From NCBI RefSeq assembly GCF_025420585.1, contig NZ_JAOEGB010000022.1, positions 1-64,000 of the forward strand: a DNA stretch of 64,000 nucleotides, read 5' to 3'. The stretch is from Planotetraspora sp. A-T 1434 (GTDB lineage Bacteria > Actinomycetota > Actinomycetes > Streptosporangiales > Streptosporangiaceae). Below, piece after piece: positions 13,658-23,150 of this stretch. Positions within the stretch are counted from its first letter, which is position 1. Every line of letters begins with the position of its first letter. The notes beneath the pieces were generated by a model, which worked only from the letters and a program-made list of their open reading frames with translations, did no database searches and had not been told where the DNA came from. A program made the position numbers and the translations under genes.

Positions 13658-14605
13658 TCATCGCGTCTTCCCATCCGGAAGCGGGGCGGCGTTCTGCTCC
13701 GACTTGGCCAAGAACGGGGACCGCCCGAGAATCACGATGCCCGCCACCATCGCGATCAAGCCGATCACCTCGGCCGCAAGCGCCTCCGGGCTGACCCGCA
13801 AGCGCTCGGCAAAGATCGCGATCCCAAGCACGATTCCGGTGATCGGTTCGGCCGCGGTGGTAGCCGGCAGTGAGATCTGGAGCGGCGCGGCGTCGAACGC
13901 GCTCTGGTTGAGCAGCAGTCCCACTACGGCCACGCAGAGCAGGGTGTAGGGCTGCCAGGTTTCGAAGGGGACCTGAAACCCCTTGCTCAAGCCAAGCAAT
14001 GAACTGTGAGTCAGCACGTCCTGAAGTCCGTACAGCACTCCGGCGGCTGCCGCCAGCAACATCGCCTTGATCTTCAGAGAACGCCGGAGTCCGGCGAAGA
14101 CCAGCCAGGCCGCGACCACGATCACCGCCAGCACCGCCAGCCAGCGCATAGAGCCCGGCTCAGGCAGATGGTCTCCGTTCGGCTGCCCGAAGAGCAGAAA
14201 GAGCGATGCTCCTCCGCTGACAAGTACGGCGCCCAACCACTCCGTCCGGCCGAAATGTTCCTGGTAGACGACATGCGCGGCGGCCAAGGCGAACAGCAGG
14301 TTCGTCGCGAGAATCGGCTCCACCCATGCCATGCTCGCCTCCCGAAGGGCGACCGCTCCGAGGATCTGGCCACAGAGCATGAGGCCGATCCCGATAAGCC
14401 ACAGCGGCATTCGGACAAGATCCAGAATCAGATGCGGGTGCAGCATCTCCTTCAACGGCTCGCGATATGCGGCATGTTGCTGGGCAACGAAGCCCAGACC
14501 GAGAAGGCACGCCGCACCCAGGGAAATCGCGATGATAACGAACAACGACTGTCTCCGATGTCCGGTCAAGAGGTATGGGCGCCGAACTAAAAGAGACTGG
14601 CTCAT
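13658..14605 (-). CDS. DMT-family (EamA-like) transporter
   Basis: A protein of about 315 residues with nine or ten hydrophobic helices and two related halves. AVALREASMAWVEPILATNLLFALAAA-type helices and the second-half PLQISLPATTAAEPITGIV segment are typical of drug/metabolite transporters. The start chosen is the ATG at 14603-14605; an in-frame GTG at 14636-14638 would add eleven residues. It reads in the same direction as the PKS operon but is separated by about 300 bases. A role in export or resistance is possible but unproven. Confidence 0.8.
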   Translation of the reverse strand: MSQSLLVRRPYLLTGHRRQSLFVIIAISLGAACLLGLGFVAQQHAAYREPLKEMLHPHLILDLVRMPLWLIGIGLMLCGQILGAVALREASMAWVEPILATNLLFALAAAHVVYQEHFGRTEWLGAVLVSGGASLFLLFGQPNGDHLPEPGSMRWLAVLAVIVVAAWLVFAGLRRSLKIKAMLLAAAAGVLYGLQDVLTHSSLLGLSKGFQVPFETWQPYTLLCVAVVGLLLNQSAFDAAPLQISLPATTAAEPITGIVLGIAIFAERLRVSPEALAAEVIGLIAMVAGIVILGRSPFLAKSEQNAAPLPDGKTR

Positions 14606-14700
14606 CCGGCGAACGTTGCTGAAAGCTTTAGTCCACACCTTCCCTGGATACCGACTCCCTACCTCGTGGCCCGGCCATGGTCAAAGGTTGCGTGGTGCAG

Positions 14701-14842
14701 CGAACTGGACGACCCAGAGCGTGCGGAGGGGCTGGCGCACCTGCGCGAGCTCGCGAAGGGCCGGACGCTGACGCTGCTCACCGCGACCAAGCAGCCCGAG
14801 ATCAGCGAAGCCGCAGTCCTCGCCGACCTGCTCCGCGGCTGA
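14701..14842 (+). pseudogene. DUF488 protein remnant, C-terminal end only
   Basis: In one plus frame the DNA reads ELDDPERAEGLAHLRELA followed by TLLTATKQPEISEAAVLADL and a stop. This matches the C-terminal end of DUF488 proteins as I remember the family. The conserved N-terminal part is absent: upstream DNA has no matching frame, and no start or ribosome-binding site precedes it. It is a decayed gene end, perhaps left by a rearrangement at the border of the biosynthetic cluster. Confidence 0.6.
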
Positions 14843-15047
14843 CCTCGGCGATCAAACCACACACAGATAGCCGGTCGTTGATTGCTCGCGTGTACGGGAT
14901 ACGGCACGGCAGGGACGTCGCGGCCTGACATTCGAACGGGGACAAGGGCGGACGAAATGACACCTACGAGCGATCATTGACCGGCAATTGACAAAAAGTT
15001 ACATTACGTCGGCAGATCGGGGGGTCCTCGAAGGGAGAACCGTCCTC

Positions 15048-16388
15048 ATGGTGCGACGAGTCCTGATCTCCACTGCGGCAGCCGTACTCTTCCTGATTTG
15101 GGGTGTTCCATCAGCCGCCTTCGCGGTGGACGGCATTCGAACTCCATCGTCGCCCTCCTACACGGTCGCCCTGACCAGCAACGCGTCGGGCAGCACATGG
15201 ACGGGACACGAGAGCGTCACCTTCACCAACCCGTCCGCGGACCCGTTGACCGAGGTCTACCTCCGGTTGTGGGACAACTACCACGGGACGTGCCCGTCCA
15301 CACCGGTCACCGTGACCAACGTGACCGGGGGCACGCCGTCCCCGCTGTCCGTCTCCTGCACCGCGCTGAAGATCACACTGCCCACCCCGCTCAACCAGAA
15401 CCAGAGCACCTCGATCGGGTTCGACCTGAGCATCGTGGTGCCCACCGGCGCGGACCGGTTCGGTCACGACGGGTCCTACAACTTCATCGGCAACGCGCTG
15501 CCGGTTCTGGCGGTCCGCGACGCGAGCGGCTGGCACCTCGACCCGTATACCGACAACGGTGAGTCCTTCTACGCGCTCATCAGCGACTACTCGGTCACGC
15601 TGGACCATCCGGCCTCGCTGCTCGTGCCCGCCACCGGCACCTCCGCCGACACGCCGGGGACGGCCGGCCGTACGATCACCAAGGCCACCGCCAAGAGTGT
15701 CCGCGAGTTCGCGTGGGCGGCCGGGCCGTTCGTCAGGACCACCGGCACCACCACCACGGGCGTCGTGGTGAACGTCTACCGGGTGAGCTCGATCAGTGCG
15801 GGCAGCGCCAGTTCGATGATGACCACCGCGAAGAACGCGCTCGTCGCCCACGCCGGGCGGTTCGGAGCCTTTCCGTACGGCGAGGCGGACGTGGTGCTGG
15901 ACAACAACTTCTGGTTCGGCGGCATGGAGTATCCCGGCTTCGTGCTCGACGTGGTGAGCTCCACGGCCCTCGCCCACGAACTGGCCCACCAGTGGTGGTA
16001 CGGCATCGTCGGCGACGACGAGTACAACAGCCCGTGGCTGGACGAGTCGTTCGCCGACTACGCGACCGACCTGTACAACAACATCTCGGGCACCAACTGC
16101 TGGAACAGCGTCTCCTGGCAGTCGTCGGCCGAGAAGATCAGCAACTCGATGGCCTACTGGGACGCCCATTCGAGCCGGTACGGAACCGTGGTCTACAACT
16201 ACGGCAAGTGCGCGCTACACGACCTGCGGCGCACGATCGGCACGACGGCGATGCAGAACCTGCTGAAGAGCTACGCCACCGCCCACTGGTACGGGATCTC
16301 GACCACCGCGGACTTCAAGGCCGCCGCCCAGGCCGCGACCTCGGTCGACCTGTCGTCCTTCTGGACCATTCACCGCATCGACGGCTGA
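15048..16388 (+). CDS. secreted M1-family zinc metallopeptidase
   Basis: A 446-residue secreted aminopeptidase-like protein. The N-terminus has Arg residues, a hydrophobic core and an AFA cleavage site (signal peptide of about 26 residues). The zinc motif HELAH is at residues 310-314, and the third ligand Glu333 lies in LDESFADY, the M1 spacing. GGMEYPG upstream corresponds to the GxMEN exopeptidase loop but is altered. The protein is short for the family, ending soon after the catalytic domain. The ATG at 15048 is chosen because AAGGGAG sits about ten bases upstream and the signal peptide starts there. Confidence 0.88.
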   Translation: MVRRVLISTAAAVLFLIWGVPSAAFAVDGIRTPSSPSYTVALTSNASGSTWTGHESVTFTNPSADPLTEVYLRLWDNYHGTCPSTPVTVTNVTGGTPSPLSVSCTALKITLPTPLNQNQSTSIGFDLSIVVPTGADRFGHDGSYNFIGNALPVLAVRDASGWHLDPYTDNGESFYALISDYSVTLDHPASLLVPATGTSADTPGTAGRTITKATAKSVREFAWAAGPFVRTTGTTTTGVVVNVYRVSSISAGSASSMMTTAKNALVAHAGRFGAFPYGEADVVLDNNFWFGGMEYPGFVLDVVSSTALAHELAHQWWYGIVGDDEYNSPWLDESFADYATDLYNNISGTNCWNSVSWQSSAEKISNSMAYWDAHSSRYGTVVYNYGKCALHDLRRTIGTTAMQNLLKSYATAHWYGISTTADFKAAAQAATSVDLSSFWTIHRIDG

Positions 16389-16401
16389 GCGGTTCGCCCG
16401 G

Positions 16402-17769
16402 TCAGGTGCTCGCGGGGGAGAGCTCGGCCGCGCTCTCCCCCGACGCCGCGCTCTCCCCCGACGCCGCGCCTTCCCCTGACGCCGTGCCTTCCCCTGACGC
16501 CGTGCCTTCCCCTGACGCCGTGCCTTCCCCTGAGGTAGCGGCGGGCACCGGCGCGGGTGGCGTACGGACGGCGACGAGGCCGAGCGCGATGGCGGTGAGG
16601 GAGCAGACGGCGAGCACCGGCCAGACCTGGTGCCCGAGCTGGATGAACAGCCAGCCGCCCACCAGCGGGCCGGCGGCCGTGCCCAGCCCGACGACGAACT
16701 GGAAGGCGCCGATGTACCGGCCCTTGAGACCCGGCGGGGCCGCGATGCCGGGGTAGGCGTAGATCGCCGGGCCGCTGACGATCTCGCCGAGCGACCAGAT
16801 CAGCGTGCCGGTGATGACGACGGCGGGGCCCATCGGCAGGCCGTAGAAGGCGACCCCGGCCCCGACCAGGGCGAAGCCCGACACGACCGTCACCCTGAAC
16901 GGCCAGCTCTGCGAGAGCTTCGTCACCAGCAGCTCGAACGCGATCACGATGAAGCCGTTCAGGGACACCGCCAGCGTGTACCAGAAGATCTTCAGCCCGG
17001 CCGCCTTCACGTCGAGCGGCAGCGTGGACAGGTACTGCACGTAGACGATCGAGTGGAGGAACATGGCGGCGAGGTAGAGGACGAAGCGCCGGTCACGGAG
17101 CACCGCCAGGTGGCGTGGTCCGGACTCGCCGGTCGTCCCGGTGCTCGCGCCGGCGGCCCGGCCGGGCGGCAGCGCGACCCGGGCGAGCGCGGCGTAAACG
17201 AGCGCGATCAGGGCCTGCCCCAGGAACAGCAGGTCGTAGCGCTGGTGGTTGAGGTTGTACAGCGCGAACCCGATCAGCGGCGCGGCCGTGGCGCCGACGT
17301 TCAGCCCGAACCGGTACATCGCGAAGATCATGATCTGCCGGCCCTCGGGCGTCAGCTCCGAAAGGAGCGTGGCGGAGGCGGGCCGGTACATCTGGCCCAT
17401 GAGGCTGACCAGAGCCACCGCGCACAGCAGCAACGCGTAGTTCGGGAGGAACAGCAGCGAGGCGATCAGCGCGCTCGAGCTGCCCATGCTGATCACGGTC
17501 GCGTTCCGCGCCCCGAGCCGGTCGGCCAGCGCCCCGCCTATGAGGACGCCGACGATCGCGCCCGCGCCGTGGACGCCGAGCGCGATCACGGCCTGCCCGG
17601 CCGAATAGCCCCTGGAGGTGAGGAACAGCACCAGGAAGATGTTGAGGAACCCGCTCAAACGGTTCACGAATATGCCGGCCAGAAGTATCTTCACCGCCAG
17701 CGGCGACTCACGGAACGTCGCCCACACGGTGGCCCTGTTCTTGGTGGCGGTCTTCTCGGTGGCGGTCAT
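16402..17769 (-). CDS. MFS transporter with repetitive C-terminal tail
   Basis: A 455-residue MFS protein with twelve predicted helices and the loop motif GGALADRLGARNA. The last 40 or so residues are a low-complexity tail of SGEG(T/A)A hexapeptides. The ATG at 17767-17769 follows GGAG. It is transcribed divergently from the ATP-grasp operon that begins at 18045, so it may be a second transporter for that pathway. It ends 13 bases from the convergent M1 peptidase gene. Confidence 0.85.
   Translation of the reverse strand: MTATEKTATKNRATVWATFRESPLAVKILLAGIFVNRLSGFLNIFLVLFLTSRGYSAGQAVIALGVHGAGAIVGVLIGGALADRLGARNATVISMGSSSALIASLLFLPNYALLLCAVALVSLMGQMYRPASATLLSELTPEGRQIMIFAMYRFGLNVGATAAPLIGFALYNLNHQRYDLLFLGQALIALVYAALARVALPPGRAAGASTGTTGESGPRHLAVLRDRRFVLYLAAMFLHSIVYVQYLSTLPLDVKAAGLKIFWYTLAVSLNGFIVIAFELLVTKLSQSWPFRVTVVSGFALVGAGVAFYGLPMGPAVVITGTLIWSLGEIVSGPAIYAYPGIAAPPGLKGRYIGAFQFVVGLGTAAGPLVGGWLFIQLGHQVWPVLAVCSLTAIALGLVAVRTPPAPVPAATSGEGTASGEGTASGEGTASGEGAASGESAASGESAAELSPAST
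16431..16535. repeat. 18-bp tandem repeat inside the MFS gene
   Basis: About six copies of an 18-base unit close to CTTCCCCTGACGCCGTGC encode the SGEG(T/A)A tail. The copies nearest the centre are identical and the outer ones diverge, suggesting slipped-strand expansion. Confidence 0.85.
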
Positions 17770-18044
17770 CGTCACAGTCTCCGCGACGCCGTTTCGCGTC
17801 CTCAATCGCAATCGTGCGGAAATTCCTGCCGTACCTGAGTGCCTTACCAGACGTGGGAAGAGCGCGCGAATTTTAGCAGCTCTTCTATCGATTGACATCC
17901 CTTACGCAAGCAAATCGAACCGCGCAATTGAGAAGATGCACCCCTGTCCGGCCGGTTGTGACGATAAGTCCGCGCCGCAGCGTGATCGTGCACAGGGCTC
18001 CCAGCCTCGCGTACGCCGAAGTCCGACCCCCGGAGAGGACTCGA
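17770..18044. promoter_or_regulatory. divergent promoter region, MFS / ATP-grasp operon
   Basis: 275 non-coding bases, richer in A/T than the surroundings. A TTGACA hexamer at 17892-17897 could be the -35 box for the rightward operon, though the -10 is weak. No clear operator repeat was found. Confidence 0.35.
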
Positions 18045-19067
18045 ATGATCAGCGGAACCTTCTGCCGGCTGGACGACCCGCTGCCCAGCCTCCGGCTCAC
18101 CCCCATCGACGACGGTCCGGCCCTGCGCCGGTACCCGGGCCTCGCGGCATGCCGCGACCTGATCGGTAACACCACTCTGCTCGACGTGCCGTCCCCCGAG
18201 GGCGGCGCGCGGATCGCGGCCAAGTGCGAGTTCGAGAACCCGGCCGGCTCGGTGAAGGACCGGGTGGCCTACGCGCTGCTGTGCGAGGCGATCCGCGGCC
18301 ACGACGAGAGCGGACCGCCACTCAAGATCCTCGACTACTCGGGCGGCAGCCTGGCCAGGGCGTTCGGCTACCTGGCGCAGTTCACCGGCATCCCGATGCG
18401 GTTCACGCTGCCCGCCTTCATCCCCCCGAGTTGGCTGCGCGCAATCGAGGCGTACGGCGTGCAGACCGACCTGGTGGACGGCACCAAGGGGATCATGGGC
18501 ATCGTCGACCTGGCCCTGGACATCGCCGCCCAGGACCCGAGCTGGACGCTGCTCTACCAGCACCGGAACCTGGCGAACGTCGCCGTCCACCTCTACGGCA
18601 CCGGCCACGAGATCCTGCGCCAGCTCGGCGACAGGAAGCCCACGCACTGGATGGCCGGGATCGGCTCAGCCGGCACGCTCGCCGGCGTCGCGCTCGCCCT
18701 GCGCGCGAAGTTCCCCGATCTGGCGGTCGCCGGCATCACCCCCGCCGAGATGCCGTACGGCACGCCCGCCCTCCCCAACACGCAGCCCAAGTTCTCCGGT
18801 GGTGGCGGGCTCGGCTACGGGCTCCGTCATCCCTTCGTCGAGTCGTTCGTCCCGGACACCACGCACATCACGCTGACCGCCCCCGAAGCGTTCTCCGCGA
18901 TGTGCCGGTTCCTCGACCTCACCGGCATCCGCATCGGGAGCTCCTCCGCCGCCAACTGGCTCGCGGCGTGGCGGCTGGCCGAGACGCTGCCACCGGACGC
19001 CCTCGTCCTGACCGTCTTCGCCGACGCCGGACCACCAGAGGAGTGGGAACGCGCCATTTCCTCTTAG
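18045..19067 (+). CDS. PLP-dependent cysteine synthase homologue (fold type II)
   Basis: A 340-residue CysK/CBS-fold enzyme. The PLP lysine sits in GSVKDR, and GGSLARAFGYLAQ matches the phosphate and substrate loop. GIGSAGTLAG is the second glycine-rich loop. Relatives act as cysteine synthases, SbnA-type phosphoserine enzymes or O-ureidoserine synthases: they replace the acetyl or phospho leaving group on serine with a nucleophile. A CysE homologue directly downstream suggests O-acetylserine is the substrate. No SbnB partner is present, which argues against diaminopropionate. The ATG at 18045 has GGAGAGGA upstream. It is the first gene of a twelve-gene operon. Confidence 0.88.
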   Translation: MISGTFCRLDDPLPSLRLTPIDDGPALRRYPGLAACRDLIGNTTLLDVPSPEGGARIAAKCEFENPAGSVKDRVAYALLCEAIRGHDESGPPLKILDYSGGSLARAFGYLAQFTGIPMRFTLPAFIPPSWLRAIEAYGVQTDLVDGTKGIMGIVDLALDIAAQDPSWTLLYQHRNLANVAVHLYGTGHEILRQLGDRKPTHWMAGIGSAGTLAGVALALRAKFPDLAVAGITPAEMPYGTPALPNTQPKFSGGGGLGYGLRHPFVESFVPDTTHITLTAPEAFSAMCRFLDLTGIRIGSSSAANWLAAWRLAETLPPDALVLTVFADAGPPEEWERAISS

Positions 19068-19077
19068 GAGGCTGAAC

Positions 19078-19665
19078 ATGACTGGCCTGCCAAGGATTTT
19101 GGCTCGCGCCGAGGAGGATCTCCACACGGTCATGGTCAGGGACCCCTCCATTCACAGCGTCGGGGAGGCGCTGCTTCATCCGATGATCCCCGCGATATGG
19201 GCTCACCGCCTGGCCCACGCGCTGATCCGGCGACGGCACCGCGTGCTCGCGCGGCTGGTGAGCAACGTCGCGCGTGTCGTCTCCGGCGGCATCGAGATCC
19301 ATCCCGGAGCCGTGGTGGGCCGCCGCGTCTTCATCGACCACGGGGCCGCCGTGGTGATCGGCGAGACCGCCGTCGTCGGCGACGACGTGACGATCTACCA
19401 GCAGGTCACGCTGGGCGCTGTCGGCTGGTGGCGCGACAGTCTGCGGCCCCCCGGCGAGCGCCGCCATCCGCGGATCGGCGACCGCGTGGTCGTCGGCGCG
19501 AACGCCACCGTGCTCGGCCCGATCGACGTGGGCGACGACGCGGTGATCGGCGCCCAGTCACTGGTGCTGCACGACGTCGCCCCCGGCGTCCACATGGGCG
19601 CCCCGGCGGCGGCACCTCATCACAACGGCATGAACCGGAGAAGACCGAGAGTAGGGATCCGATGA
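19078..19665 (+). CDS. serine O-acetyltransferase-like (CysE/EpsC type)
   Basis: A 195-residue hexapeptide-repeat acyltransferase. The left-handed beta-helix shows as repeats such as IEIHPGAVVGRRVFIDHGAA and VVVGANATVLGPIDVGDDAV. DHG and the H of IHPGA are the usual catalytic and CoA-site residues. It most likely makes O-acetyl-L-serine for the neighbouring CysK-like enzyme. AGGAGG lies just upstream, ten bases after the preceding stop. The stop overlaps the next gene. Confidence 0.88.
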   Translation: MTGLPRILARAEEDLHTVMVRDPSIHSVGEALLHPMIPAIWAHRLAHALIRRRHRVLARLVSNVARVVSGGIEIHPGAVVGRRVFIDHGAAVVIGETAVVGDDVTIYQQVTLGAVGWWRDSLRPPGERRHPRIGDRVVVGANATVLGPIDVGDDAVIGAQSLVLHDVAPGVHMGAPAAAPHHNGMNRRRPRVGIR

Positions 19666-20414
19666 TGACCGCTGTTTCCACCGACACCCCTGCGTCCACC
19701 GACACCCACTGGAACGAGCTGAACACCGACTACGACGTGGTGCTGGCCACCGACCCGTCGAACCGGGCGCTGCTGGCCGGCGTGCTCGATCTGCTGCCCC
19801 GCGACGCCCAGAGCCTGCTGGACCTGGGCAGCGGCACCGGCCGCCTCACCGCGATGTGCCGGGAGGTCCTGCCCGAGGCCGAGTTCGTCGGCCTGGACCC
19901 TGCGCCGAACATGGTGGCCGACGCCCGCGTGAAGTTCGCCGGCGACCCGAAGACCCGGTTCGTGGAGGGCGTGGCCGAAGACCTCTCCCAGTTCGCCGAC
20001 GAGTCCTTCGACGTCATCATCTCCAGCTTCGCCCTGCACCACCTCAGCCACGACGACAAGCGCGTCTCGGCGGCCGAGGCGTTCCGGGTGCTCAAGCCCG
20101 GCGGGCGGTTCATCAACGCCGACCAGTACTGCCGGGTGATGGGCGAGCCGGGCGACCGCGACCGGGTGCTCGACGTCTTCGAGCTGCTGACCGCCAAGGC
20201 TCGCTACTACCTCCTGCACGCGAGCCTCGAGCGCATGCTGCTGCAGCTCGACCTGCTGCCGCTGTTCATCCGCGAGGACGGCGAGATCCTGGCCACCGCC
20301 GAGTTCTGGGTCGAGGCGCTCTCCGACGCCGGCTTCGCGGACCCGCGGATCGTCGCGACCGAGCCCGTGGAGCTGTTCAACCGGGTCGTATGGGCGACCA
20401 AGCCGGGCCAGTGA
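19662..20414 (+). CDS. class I SAM-dependent methyltransferase
   Basis: A 250-residue small-molecule methyltransferase with motif I LLDLGSGTGRL, an acidic residue ending strand beta2 (FVGLDPAPNM) and the post-I region FDVIISSFALHHL. It begins with ATG ATG overlapping the CysE stop. In this operon it probably tailors an amino-acid or peptide intermediate; whether on N, O or C cannot be judged. Confidence 0.87.
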   Translation: MMTAVSTDTPASTDTHWNELNTDYDVVLATDPSNRALLAGVLDLLPRDAQSLLDLGSGTGRLTAMCREVLPEAEFVGLDPAPNMVADARVKFAGDPKTRFVEGVAEDLSQFADESFDVIISSFALHHLSHDDKRVSAAEAFRVLKPGGRFINADQYCRVMGEPGDRDRVLDVFELLTAKARYYLLHASLERMLLQLDLLPLFIREDGEILATAEFWVEALSDAGFADPRIVATEPVELFNRVVWATKPGQ

Positions 20415-20475
20415 CGGCCCGGGAGGACCATTCGGCGCAGCCGCGTGGCCGCCGGAAGATAGGGAGCTGGTGCCC

Positions 20476-21273
20476 ATGAGCAACCTGATCAGGCGTGCGA
20501 CGGGCTTGGTGCTGCGCGGCGCCGAGCTGGAGTATCGGCCGCACGGCGAGTGCTGGGTGAGCCGGATGGTCGGCCCCGAGATCGGCGCCCGGTTCGTCAC
20601 CGTCGACGCCGTCAAGATCCCGCCCGGCGGCCGGTGGGCACCGCCGGAAGCCGCGGGTGAGGAGAACGTCGCGGTGGTGCTGGCCGGGTCGGGGGCCGGC
20701 ACCGTCGGCTCCGGGTTCTCCCCCATGGACGCGGCCTCCGCTCTGTACTCGCCGACCGGCACCGGCTACTCCCTGTCGGCGGGCGACACGGAGATGACGG
20801 TCTACGTGTGGGGCAGCGTCCTGCCCGAGGGCAGCCCCCGGGGCAGCAGGCCGGCCAGGTTCCGCTCGCTGTGGAACGCCGAGACCCGGCTCGCCGGTTT
20901 CCCCGGCACCGGGCAGGTCGCGCCGGCGAGCCGTACGGCCACGATGAACTTCCTGTTCTGGCCGGGCACCGGCAGCGCGCGCCTGTGCCTGCACTGCGGG
21001 ATCATGATGCCCGAGGAGACCTTCAACGTTCACCTCCATCCTGCGAGCGACGAGGCCTACTTCGTCTTCGAGGGCACCGGGCAGTTCTACCTCGAGGACC
21101 GCTGGATCGACCTGGGGCCCGGCGACGGGGTGTTCGCGCCGCCGAACGTCCTGCACGGTGCCCGTAACCCGCAGTCCGGCGAGGGGGCGCGCCGCTTCGT
21201 CGCGTTCGGCGGGCCGACGCCGTTCGACCCGGCGCTGTACGACTTCGCCGGCGTGTCCGCCGAGGTCCGGTGA
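20476..21273 (+). CDS. bicupin-domain protein
   Basis: A 265-residue protein with two cupin folds. The second is clear: HLHPASDEAYFVFEGTG fits G(X)5HXH(X)3-4E(X)6G, and GDGVFAPPNVLHGA is the second motif with its histidine. The first is degenerate and lacks the histidines, so only one metal site is expected. Metal-binding cupins act as isomerases, dioxygenases or epimerases. The ATG at 20476 is preferred over the GTG at 20470 because AGGGAG then has proper spacing. Confidence 0.8.
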   Translation: MSNLIRRATGLVLRGAELEYRPHGECWVSRMVGPEIGARFVTVDAVKIPPGGRWAPPEAAGEENVAVVLAGSGAGTVGSGFSPMDAASALYSPTGTGYSLSAGDTEMTVYVWGSVLPEGSPRGSRPARFRSLWNAETRLAGFPGTGQVAPASRTATMNFLFWPGTGSARLCLHCGIMMPEETFNVHLHPASDEAYFVFEGTGQFYLEDRWIDLGPGDGVFAPPNVLHGARNPQSGEGARRFVAFGGPTPFDPALYDFAGVSAEVR

Positions 21274-23150
21274 TGTGCCGGATCTTCGGTTGCCTCGACC
21301 AGGAGGTGACCCCTCACCATCTGCGGACCCTGTCCGCGCTCCAGCGGCACGGTGGGCCGGACGCGCAGGTCAGCCGCCTCCTGGGCGACTCCGCGGTCGG
21401 CAACAACCGCCTGGCCATCATGGACGTCGACGGTGGCGACCAGCCGTACACCGAGCTGGCCGGCCGGATCCAGGTCGTCTTCAACGGGGAGATCTACAAC
21501 CACGCGCGGCTCCGGAGCGAGCTGCGGGGCAAGGGCTACGCCATCCCCGACGAGTGCGACGGGTCCGTCATCCCGGCCCTCTACCTGGAGCACGGCGCCG
21601 ACTTCCCCGAGCGGCTGGACGGGATGTACGCGGTGGCCGTGCTGGACCTGCGGGGCGACGGGCCCACGCTGGTCCTCGCGGTCGACGACATCGGCATGAA
21701 ACCGCTGTACTACCACCGCAAACCGCATGAGAGCCGTTTCTACTTCGCGTCGGAGATACCGGCGCTGCTCGCCGTGCCAGGCGTGGATCCGGAGCCGGCA
21801 CAGTGGAGCCTGGACTCCTACCTGGCCACGAAGACGCCGTTCGGCGAGGAGACCGCCTTCAGACACATCCGCGTCATGCCGCCCGCCTCGACGGCGGTGG
21901 TCCGCCGGGACGGCGAGCTACGGATCTGGCGGCGCGACCGGAACATCGCGCAGGACATCGCTCAGGACATCGCGCAGGACACCCCGCAGGACACGACGCC
22001 TGGAGCGCCGGCGGGCGCCGGCTTCCATGCGTCCGTCCAGGAAGTCCGGGAGGTGCTGCGGGGCGAGGTGCGGCGGCTCCTGGTCGCCGACGTCCCGGTC
22101 TCGGCGATCACCAGCGGCGGGCTGGACTCCAGCCTGGTCACGGCTTTCGCGGCGGAGGCCGCGCCGGCGCTGCACAGCTTCAACATCGCCTACCGGGGCG
22201 ACTGGCCCGCGGACGAGCGCCACTACGCCCGCGAGGTGGCCGAGCGCTGCGGGACCGTCCACCACCAGGTGCTCGCCGACCCTCGGTCGTTTCCCGACCT
22301 GCTTCCCGACGTGGTCTGGCATCTCGGCCAGCCGAACGCCGACCCGATCACGCTGAGCACCTACCTGCTGTTCCGGGAGGTCAGCGAGGCGGGGTTCAAG
22401 GTCGCCCTGACCGGCGACGCGGCGGACGAGCTGTTCGGCGGGTACGACCGGATCACCCGGGCGCTCGCCACGGCCGGCTCGGGAGACGGGGACGGCTGGG
22501 TCGATCCCTACGTCGAGGCGCTGGCCGCGGTGCCGTCGGCCCTGCGGACCAGGCTCTACACCGGCGAGTACCGGGACTACATCGAGCGGGAGGGATCGGT
22601 GTCCTCCCGGCTGGCCGAGCAGCTCCGCACCTCGCGGCTGAACCGGATGGCCCGGCTGTCGGAGATCGAGATCGGGCTCCGGCTCCCCGCCTACCATCTC
22701 CGCCGGGTCGACCACCTCAGCATGGCGCACGCCGTGGAGGTGCGGCTGCCCTTCTGCCAGCCCGCGGTCGTACGGCTGGCCGGCCGGCTGCCGGTGGACC
22801 ACAAGGTGCTCGGGGACGAGCGCAAGAGGGTGCTCTACGCGGCGGCCGGGACGTCCCTGCCGCGCTCGGTGCTCGACCGGCCCAAGCAGCCGTTCACCCT
22901 GCCCATCCAGGCCATGCTTCGCTCGGGGGAGCCGCTGCTCGACTTCGCCAGGAGCGTCCTGTCGCCGTCCCGGCTGCGGCGGGACGGGCTGCTCGATCCG
23001 GCCGCCGTGACGGGGCTGTTCGAGCGCCAGCTCCAGCGGCCGTCAGCCACGGCGGCGTCGGCGATCTGGGCACTGCTGATCTACCAGTTATGGATCGACC
23101 AGTTCGGCGTGCGCAGATGGGCCGCCACGGGCCAGGGGGCGGTCAGGTGA
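21273..23150 (+). CDS. asparagine synthetase B-like glutamine amidotransferase
   Basis: A 625-residue AsnB-family enzyme. The start is the ATG at 21273, overlapping the previous stop (TGATG), which puts the catalytic cysteine at position 2 (MCRIFG). The class II glutaminase domain is intact, with NNRLAIMD, FNGEIYNH and CDGS. The synthetase domain has the PP-loop SGGLDSS and LTGDAADELFGGYDR. An intact Cys2 separates it from beta-lactam synthetases and argues for ammonia transfer from glutamine to an AMP-activated carboxylate. An IAQD-repeat linker separates the two domains. Confidence 0.93.
   Translation: MCRIFGCLDQEVTPHHLRTLSALQRHGGPDAQVSRLLGDSAVGNNRLAIMDVDGGDQPYTELAGRIQVVFNGEIYNHARLRSELRGKGYAIPDECDGSVIPALYLEHGADFPERLDGMYAVAVLDLRGDGPTLVLAVDDIGMKPLYYHRKPHESRFYFASEIPALLAVPGVDPEPAQWSLDSYLATKTPFGEETAFRHIRVMPPASTAVVRRDGELRIWRRDRNIAQDIAQDIAQDTPQDTTPGAPAGAGFHASVQEVREVLRGEVRRLLVADVPVSAITSGGLDSSLVTAFAAEAAPALHSFNIAYRGDWPADERHYAREVAERCGTVHHQVLADPRSFPDLLPDVVWHLGQPNADPITLSTYLLFREVSEAGFKVALTGDAADELFGGYDRITRALATAGSGDGDGWVDPYVEALAAVPSALRTRLYTGEYRDYIEREGSVSSRLAEQLRTSRLNRMARLSEIEIGLRLPAYHLRRVDHLSMAHAVEVRLPFCQPAVVRLAGRLPVDHKVLGDERKRVLYAAAGTSLPRSVLDRPKQPFTLPIQAMLRSGEPLLDFARSVLSPSRLRRDGLLDPAAVTGLFERQLQRPSATAASAIWALLIYQLWIDQFGVRRWAATGQGAVR
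21944..21991. repeat. 12-bp tandem repeat in the AsnB-like gene
   Basis: Four units close to ATCGCGCAGGAC encode IAQD three times and TPQD once, in the linker between the glutaminase and synthetase domains. It is probably a flexible spacer grown by slippage. Confidence 0.85.

Noticed and set aside
16431-16535. Minisatellite or CRISPR array
   Set aside because: 18-bp units with no spacers encoding a protein tail.
18045-19067. Calling the CysK-like enzyme SbnA and predicting 2,3-diaminopropionate
   Set aside because: No SbnB-type dehydrogenase is present, and a CysE homologue is adjacent, which fits O-acetylserine better than O-phosphoserine.
21803-23146. Open frame leading into the PrpF-like gene
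   Set aside because: Shadow of the AsnB-like gene; homology begins only at the GTG at 23147.
21273-23150. Beta-lactam synthetase
   Set aside because: The N-terminal Cys2 and the glutaminase motifs are intact, whereas beta-lactam synthetases have lost them.
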